64,000 bases of DNA, from the NCBI GenBank assembly GCA_012295275.1, contig CM022677.1, forward strand, positions 5,474,375 through 5,538,374, given 5' to 3'. The DNA comes from Chrysomallon squamiferum (Eukaryota > Mollusca > Gastropoda > Neomphalida > Peltospiridae). A program made the position numbers and the translations under genes. Positions 57,846 to 64,000 of this stretch are shown here, piece after piece. Numbering within the stretch: the first letter of the stretch is position 1; each line of letters starts with the position of its first letter. The notes beneath the pieces are model-generated. The model had not been told where the DNA came from. It worked only from the letters and a program-made list of their open reading frames with translations, and searched no databases.

Positions 57846-59439
57846 CTGTGTAACAAATTCACTCACTTTCCAATCAATGGCTGACTTCTTACAGCTGACT
57901 CTGTTTTTGTTGTCAGGTCAGAGTGGTAGACTGTCTCCTGGGCTGATCTGACACTGGATTCTGAAAAACACAAATTATTTATATTAATGATCCTGAAGGA
58001 ATTTATAAAAATAAAATAAGACAAAAAACATTTTTATTTAAATAAAAATAATAAAAAAATAATATGAATATAAATATAAAAATTAATTATGAAGAAACAG
58101 CAAACAAATCATATCTGAAAATAATAATAAAAAATCACTATTTGCATATTTATTTATTTATATATCTATAGTTAAAGCAAAAACAATATATAAAATAAAT
58201 AATTTAAAAAAAGTGAATACAACTCTCTTATAATCTGAATTTATGTTCATATCATGTTCATCTTTCCTTCTCAGTGCTTGAAAAACCCACATGTAATGAA
58301 TGGTCAATTAATTCTGTTGTGTTAATGAAAACAGCTGAGAAAGTAAACCTGTTTTCATGTGATCAGAGAAAACATGAACTTTTTTCTCCAGCACTGCTTC
58401 AGTACAGTCAATCTTCAGTAATAACACTGAAAATAAAACTAACATTTTAAATATTTATTTGAAATAAATTCCATTTAATTTAAACAAATGTTAATAAGTA
58501 TAACAACAACAACAACAAAAATAATAAATTAAAAAAATATATATCAAATAAAATAAATAAAAATAATTTTAGAAATCAAAAGCCAACAAAATATATAAAT
58601 AAATAAGTAGAAAATGTATATAAAAAAAAAAAATTCATGAGAAAACTGTGAGGTGTGTTTTGTCATGTGTACTGATAATCTATAAAAACAAGAAATGAAT
58701 AACTTACCTCTCAGTTGTACCATTAACATATTAAAACTGTGAGTAAAATATTACCACTGACAACTGCAGCTGCTGAACTCTGTTTGTGGACTTGAATATG
58801 CTGGAAGCAACCCAGCAGAACACAGCAACATCTCTGGGGATGGATTCAAGCTGGGTTCTGTCTGTGATTGGAATTTAGAGCAGACGTCAAATCAAACATT
58901 GCTGAAACAGACTTGAACACAGTTTCAACAACTCCATTATCAACCAGGACCTTTCAAGAATTCCTGTAATAAATACAAATATTTTTGATTAATATCATTA
59001 TTAACTGTTATGAAATCTACAACCAAAACTAAAAAAGGATGTTTAATAAATTAAAAGATAATTAAAAATATAAAATAAAATAATACAAATATATTAAACA
59101 TTAATAAACAGTATTTTCACCAGTATGACTATAGTTTTCCTGCACTGTGAATTAATTAATACTACATTAGTTTATTTTAATATAAAATCTAAATCCTCAA
59201 AACAAAAAAATTAAATAAATATAAAACAAATAAAAAAGTAAATTAAAAACAAAATAAATTAATTATATACTATAATATAGTTTGATATTAGTTGTAAAAT
59301 AACTGAAGACATTAAACATTTTATAGAATACATATTAATGAAAACAAACTTCAAGAGTAATCTGTTAGTATATTACTACACATTTTCTTTTACCTAATCA
59401 CTAAGAACTTTAACTAGATGATTCTAAATCTTACACTAC

Positions 59440-59870
59440 TGTTACCAGAATCTTCTTTGTATCACCAATATGCTGAATCTTCCTCCAGAGAGCTTGGGCA
59501 CTGCTGAAAAAACATCTCCTTGAACTCTTTCACTGCTGCACTGGAGACAGCTTTCTCAAAGTCAGTCTAGATAATCTGTGGCTTCAAATTGAAGTTTTTT
59601 TCTGCTTCAATCTTCAAGAGTTGAAAAACTGAGACATACGTAGCTTGAGTCTTGTTTGGAAGGAACATGTAAACAAGAGGGTATGTGGTGTCCTGGAATT
59701 CTGCATGAAGAGTGTAAAACCAGTGTTTCATATCACAGACTCTTAACACCTGCTGCAATGTGACCTAATGAATTACCTCCCTTTTTCTTAGTTCACCAGT
59801 CTGAGTGTACTGGTCTCCATGGAGATTGTACCTGTCAAATATAGAACTGCTACCTGTACAAGATGTTCAT
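59440..59870 (-). mobile_element. Mutator-like (MULE) transposase fragment
   Basis: Minus strand reads F-Y-T-L-H-A-E-F-Q-D-T-T-Y-P-L-V-Y-M-F-L and on to P-N-K-T-Q-A-T-Y-V-S-V-F-Q-L-L, then an in-frame TAG, then T-D-F-E-K-A-V. Two frames later it gives A-Q-A-L-W-R-K-I-Q-H-I-G. This order (I-H-A, P-L-V-Y-x-x-L-P-x-K, Y-x-x-x-F, D-F-E catalytic segment, C/A-x-A-x-W-R-K-I-Q) is the MULE transposase core. It is interrupted by the stop and at least one frameshift. The first catalytic Asp region is only loosely visible upstream. Confidence 0.75.
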
Positions 59871-60239
59871 AATCTTGAAATAATTTACAATTTATTAATT
59901 TCATCAAAAAAAACAAAAAATATACATAAATAAATAAATAAACATATTATTATTTCGTTGATTTTGTTTCTAGTAAGAAATAATGCATCCATTACCATTA
60001 CAAGTTAATAAAATACTTAAATAAATGTGTGGATTTTTTTTGTTGTTTAAGAATATAAAACAGTTGATTTACAGAAGTAAAGTTTGCATGTGTATGGTTA
60101 TCAAAACAACATAATGAAAGTATTCAGTAAGGTTGCTAGTAATTTTCTAGTCACAACCTTTTATATCATTTTATTTACATTGTTGCAAAATGACAGAAAG
60201 AATTAAAAAAATATATTTTTAATTAAAACATTAAGACTT

Positions 60240-60478
60240 TTATTTCTGATTAAATGAAATATCATTCCCTGAAAGAGATGTAATACAGGGAACTATCACA
60301 ACTAACTTTGCTGCAGAATTAGAAACACATAACAACATTTCTAGGAAATCCACCCACATTTCCATTAACAAGGCCAGAGATCTTTCTGTGACATCTTTGA
60401 AAAGACCAAGAGGGTTTCCAGGTATGTCCATATAAGCAACAGTTTCATTTACCTGACTTCTGAGTTCCTAGAATCCTA
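60240..60478 (-). CDS. unidentified open block
   Basis: Minus-strand frame from 60,431 reads M-D-I-P-G-N-P-L-G-L-F-K-D-V-T-E-R-S and then a hydrophobic stretch to TAA at 60,240-60,242. It is more balanced in composition than its surroundings. An acceptor TTTATTTGTAG lies at about 60,479. I do not recognise the family. It sits between the MULE and tRNA-synthetase fragments and may belong to either insertion. Confidence 0.25.
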
Positions 60479-61027
60479 CAAATAAAAAAGAGAATTAAAA
60501 TATTAAGTATAAAAACAAATTCAGTGATAACATGGAAACATTTCAGTGGACAAATGGATTTGTTTCTTCAACATGAAATTAATTTAAACATTGGATTAAG
60601 GTATTTTATTAAACTGGAAAGGTTTCTAGGTTGTGTTGTCTTTTTTTTCCTTTGTAACTTCCTGATGCTAACTTAAGTTAAATAAAGAAAATACAAAAAT
60701 AATGTAGCTTTAATTATAAAACAAGAGCACACACACATACAAGTTAACTATTTAACTTTCACTTTTCTTATAAATGTAATAAAAAGTAAATGTAAATTAA
60801 AATATTCAAAATAATAAATAAATAAATAAATAAATGAAAGAAATTAAAATATTTTAATAAAGAGCTAACATAATTTAATAATTTTTTGAAATGAGGGTTG
60901 TAGACAGGGTAGAGGAGGGTAAGGAATAAAATAATAATCATGAAAGAAGAAGAAAACAAGATCCTGCTTCAAGAAAGTTGTTTTCTAAGTCAGCGATGAA
61001 ATACAAATAAATATATATAGGATGAGT

Positions 61028-61061
<34 letters not shown>

Positions 61062-61202
61062 ACACTGGTCTCATACAAATGGATAAGAACAGTTATCATT
61101 AAGCTGAATACTACTATTTGGTAAAACCCCTAAAATTATTTACTTATTAAAATATTCTAATAATTTAGCATTTTCTTATATAATGACAACCATAAACAAA
61201 TG

Positions 61203-61488
61203 TTAACTATTAAATTCATACCCCACCAAACAAATGTTGAAGTCTTTAGAATGGACATACTTAACTGAAAAAAAGAAGTTTAGAAGGATTTCAAACTTTA
61301 TCAGCAAATGAATCAAGAAAAAACAAATCAGGTTTAACTTTGGTGAATCTAAAAATAGTTGTGATGTTTTAATGACTGGTAATGACTTACAAGATTTATA
61401 TTTTGTGTTTTTCATTTCTACAGCATTGATGAGTCACGTACATCACACTGCTGACCTCTCATATTGTGATAGCCACATTTTGACCATG
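61203..61488 (-). pseudogene. methionyl-tRNA synthetase fragment, zinc-knuckle region
   Basis: Acceptor TTTTATTTCAG before 61,488. Reads K-C-G-Y-H-N-M-R-G-Q-Q-C-D-V-R-D, then one base out of frame L-I-N-A-V-E-M-K-N-T-K-Y-K-S-C-K-S-L-P, then T-S-Q-L-F-L-D-S-P-K-L. Eukaryotic MetRS has C-G-Y-x-x-A-R-G-D-Q-C-D-x-C-G-x-L-I-N-A-V-E-L-K and a following L-F-L-D-L-P-K-L. The second Cys of the C-D-x-C pair is Arg here, and the frame is shifted at the same spot (near 61,440). A broken copy. Confidence 0.7.
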
Positions 61489-61801
61489 CTGAAATAAAAC
61501 AAGTAATAATAAAATTAACTGTAATAAGAATAACATCTATAATAAGTAATAATAAAATTAACTGTAATAAGAATAACATATATAATAAATAATAATAAAA
61601 TTAACTGAAATAACAATAACATATATAACTAATTTTTGTAAAGACCTGAATACTACTAATCAAATAATGAAATCATAATATGTTATTTAAAATAAAACAA
61701 ACAAAAATAACAATACAAATAGAATAGTTCAAAAAGCTAAAATAATAAAACAGAAATTTGCAAAGGCAGATAACTCTAACACATAAAATAAAATATGTTA
61801 C

Positions 61802-61919
61802 CTGGAGAAAACATAAGAACTGACTACACAACCAGTGATGTTGCCATGGTGAGGGACAGTGCTGATATATGGAAGAGCACTGGTGACCAATATATTCCTT
61901 TTGCCATTTTGTGGATAAA
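61802..61919 (-). CDS. methionyl-tRNA synthetase exon, Rossmann-fold start
   Basis: Acceptor TTTATTTTAG and donor GTAACA flank 118 nt. Reads [20 protein letters not shown] and [19 protein letters not shown]. This is the class I synthetase start with the HIGH-type motif; MetRS has V-P-H-L-G-N-I-I-G-C. Here the HIGH motif is H-H-G-N, with L to H next to it. The enzyme charges tRNA-Met in the cytosol. The stretch before the next fragment (61,488) is too short for the missing intermediate part of the enzyme, so this is a partial gene copy. Confidence 0.7.
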
Positions 61920-61921
61920 CT

Positions 61922-61953
61922 AAAATAAATAAATAAATAAATAAATAAATAAA
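61922..61953. repeat. (AAAT)n microsatellite
   Basis: About eight AAAT units directly upstream (minus sense) of the MetRS exon acceptor. Confidence 0.9.
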
Positions 61954-62003
61954 AGGTAGTGCAGGTACATACACATATAGAAATGTATGGTTCAATACAT
62001 ATA

Positions 62004-62008
<5 letters not shown>

Positions 62009-62070
<62 letters not shown>
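62009..62070. repeat. (CT)n microsatellite
   Basis: About 30 CT units. Confidence 0.95.
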
Positions 62071-62076
<6 letters not shown>

Positions 62077-62358
62077 TAAAGCTACTGCAACATATTTAAT
62101 AAATACTGAATTTGATTTTGTAAAGTTAATTTATTATTTATTTATCAGTATTATTAAAGTATTTATAGTAAGGTGATAGGATTTATTTAGTAACATTATG
62201 TGACAACTGCTTACATTTTAAAATATTTAATTCTGTCACTTGTACAGAGTAATAATGTTCTGAAATCATAAAGGTTAATTATAATTATAATTTTACCTGA
62301 GTTGATCCAACATTTTCCATGTCTTTTATCTCGCATACCAACATTAAACAATCCTCCC

Positions 62359-62360
<2 letters not shown>

Positions 62361-62418
<58 letters not shown>
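62361..62418. repeat. (CA)n microsatellite
   Basis: About 28 CA units. Confidence 0.95.
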
Positions 62419-62420
<2 letters not shown>

Positions 62421-62467
62421 AAGAATAATATTAATCTAATAAACATAATAATAAAGACAAACTTACA

Positions 62468-62605
62468 ATAGTTTATGCTGGTTTTTCCTTTCCATGATGT
62501 TTTGGTACAGAACTTTGTCCAGTCTGAGTTGATTTCAGTTTCCTTATTTCAGAACTTACAGATGTTAAACCAGGATGAAATAGCAAAACGTTCTGCTATA
62601 AAGGC
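62468..62605 (-). CDS. unidentified exon-like block
   Basis: Minus strand: acceptor TTTATTTACAG at about 62,606, donor GTAAGT at 62,462-62,467. The 3' half can read N-S-D-W-T-K-F-C-T-K-T-S-W-K-G-K-T-S-I-N, but a TGA separates it from the 5' half, where another possible donor GTAAGT sits. Not assigned. Confidence 0.3.
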
Positions 62606-62894
62606 TGTAAATAAATAAGAATAAAAATGAATATTTAATAATAACTCTGTACTTTTTTAATATTACTGGTTATCATGATTCATATATGTAGAATGATTAC
62701 ATTTACAGTGAATCATTAATGTCATGTTAAAATTTTTTAAATATTAATATTTCTTAAGTATAAAACTAAATTTATGAATAGAAATTGTACAAAGAGAAAT
62801 TCCTCTATGAAAGTTCTTCACTGGCAGATAAAGAATGTTTTACATGCAACATGAGAAATCATGAATGAACATAGCATATAATAATAATTATTCA

Positions 62895-62898
<4 letters not shown>

Positions 62899-62942
<44 letters not shown>

Positions 62943-62953
62943 TGATGATGATG

Positions 62954-62992
<39 letters not shown>
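62899..62992. repeat. (AT)n then (AAT)n
   Basis: About 21 AT units followed by a GATGAT patch and about 12 AAT units. Confidence 0.95.
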
Positions 62993-63230
62993 GATGAACA
63001 AGAAGATGAAAGAAAACAACATTAATAATAAGCTGAATAAAAAATGTTGTGATTTTTTTCTCCATTAAGTTCATAACACTGACCTGAATCCTACAACAGT
63101 TTAGTTTATAATAATAAATACTGTGAAAATAACAACAACAACAGTAAACTGAATGAAAATTCCTCATTCTTTGACTTTAACACTCATACAAGAATATTAT
63201 TGGTTCTTCACACATTTTTAAACACTTACC

Positions 63231-63346
63231 TTTAACGAGTTAAGTCCTTGATTAACAGTGACAAATTTAACAGTTTGTTTACAGGTGTTTGTGTAAGAAC
63301 AGAACATCCACAAGTCATCACTGCAGGAAAGAGTTTCATATCCTCT
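63231..63346 (-). CDS. unidentified exon with Cys-rich segment
   Basis: Acceptor TTTATTTTTCTCTGCAG and donor GTAAGT, both strong. Open frame G-Y-E-T-L-S-C-S-D-D-L-W-M-F-C-S-Y-T-N-T and C-K-Q-T-V-K-F-V-T-V-N-Q-G-L-N-S-L-K. Three Cys within 17 residues suggest an extracellular or zinc-binding fold. I do not recognise the family. It probably belongs with 62,468-62,605 and 63,969-64,000. Confidence 0.45.
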
Positions 63347-63717
63347 GCAGAGAAAAATAAATTTAAAATTAATTAAATATGTAAATACATAGTGTGTCAT
63401 AACATATTTTAATCATTATACAAACATAATGGGACAAACAAATCAAAATAAAACAATTCAGCTGATATCTGTAACATAATAAGAGAAAATATTAATATAT
63501 ACTTAAAAAGAATAATAAAAAAATAAAAACAAAAGAACTGTAGATGACATCAGTAATTTATTAAGAGTAAAACTACAAATGTTAATGGTAAGCAAAAAAA
63601 TAAAAAGATAAATAAATACATAAGATTAAAGCAGATCCATTAACATGGTATCAGTCTGTTAATTAATATTGATACAACATTCAATTAATTATTTTCATTT
63701 TCTGTGTCTGTGTGTCT

Positions 63718-63748
63718 CTGTGTGTTTGTGTGTGTGTGTGTGTGTGTT
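63718..63748. repeat. (GT)n microsatellite
   Basis: Short GT/TCTG run in the presumed intron. Confidence 0.85.
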
Positions 63749-63968
63749 ATTTCAAATGTGGAAGTACTGATTTCAGTTCAGACATCATTATGTAAAACAT
63801 CATTATGTTTGCATGTTATCTCAAAACCTATAATAATACACACAAATAGGATTGTTTTTTAAAAATAACATTCAATAGTATACATGCAGGTACATATATT
63901 AGTGTGTATGTTATGCATATGATATATAGTTATATTTACATAATTCTGTGTATGTGAGTCAACTAACC

Positions 63969-64000
63969 CTGCAGGTTTAAAGTGATGATCACTGGCATGC
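63969..64000 (-). CDS. exon 3' end cut by the window edge
   Basis: Minus strand open block A-S-D-H-H-F-K-P-A-G followed by donor GTTAGT at 63,963-63,968. The start lies beyond the window. Confidence 0.3.

Overview
This is AT-rich animal genomic DNA and not a prokaryotic window. No long intact reading frame exists. Short exon-like blocks are bounded by AG acceptors and GT donors, and most of the sequence is microsatellites, minisatellites and decayed transposons. The recognisable protein families are metazoan: IRAG/LRMP (MRVI1), CAMSAP/Patronin, an IAP with BIR and UBA domains, methionyl-tRNA synthetase, and Tc1, MULE and hAT-type elements. A lophotrochozoan, probably a mollusc, would fit the IAP and repeat style, but that is inference and not proven here.

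Layout. 1-190: a CAMSAP-like exon fragment. 722-3915 (+): exons of an IRAG/LRMP-family gene. 4537-6695: a 131-bp duplication, then a long array of about 70-bp units. 7471-8037: frameshifted remnant of a possibly transposon-derived ORF. 9.6 and 10.6 kb: two copies of a dispersed repeat. 11.0 kb: a cysteine-rich EB/EGF-like exon. 13,866-16,620 (-): a second, inverted copy of the IRAG/LRMP exons, carrying its own lesions and extending further 3' than the first copy. 18,142-19,329 (+): CAMSAP/Patronin exons in the reverse of their normal order, with stops. 20.85-23.3 kb: a GT-rich minisatellite with a hairpin in each unit. 26,022-26,479: a Ser/Thr-rich exon with a nuclear-localisation-like cluster and 99-bp repeats, ending in a 200-N gap. 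26,680-28,131: a roughly 100-bp minisatellite.

30,529-31,905 (-): the best gene-like locus in the window. It encodes a complete BIR zinc finger and a UBA domain in one frame, interrupted by one in-frame TAG. 32.5-33.6 kb: a 63-66-bp array with an inner TA microsatellite. 33.8 and 36.4 kb: two copies of a dispersed element, the second leading into a 1.8-kb CA-rich array. 38.9-40.5 kb: ACT, ATT and CT tracts. 42,353-42,787: a hAT-like MITE. 46.9-47.7 kb (-): a Tc1-like transposase remnant. 51.1-54.0 kb: a GA tract, TTAGGG-like decayed repeats and candidate promoter motifs. 57.3-57.85 kb: a 44-bp array. 59.4-59.9 kb (-): a MULE transposase fragment. 61.2-61.9 kb (-): two exon fragments of methionyl-tRNA synthetase. 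62.4-64.0 kb (-): spliced-looking exons I cannot name.

Overall, several host genes are present only as partial, duplicated, inverted or permuted exon sets. That suggests a repeat-rich region accumulating segmental duplications and decaying gene copies. I found no convincing evidence of a wholly new biological system. The strongest leads are the inverted IRAG/LRMP pair, the permuted CAMSAP exons, the TAG-interrupted BIR-UBA gene and the hairpin-bearing minisatellite. Exon calls rest on reading splice signals and family motifs by eye; none has been checked by alignment or expression data.
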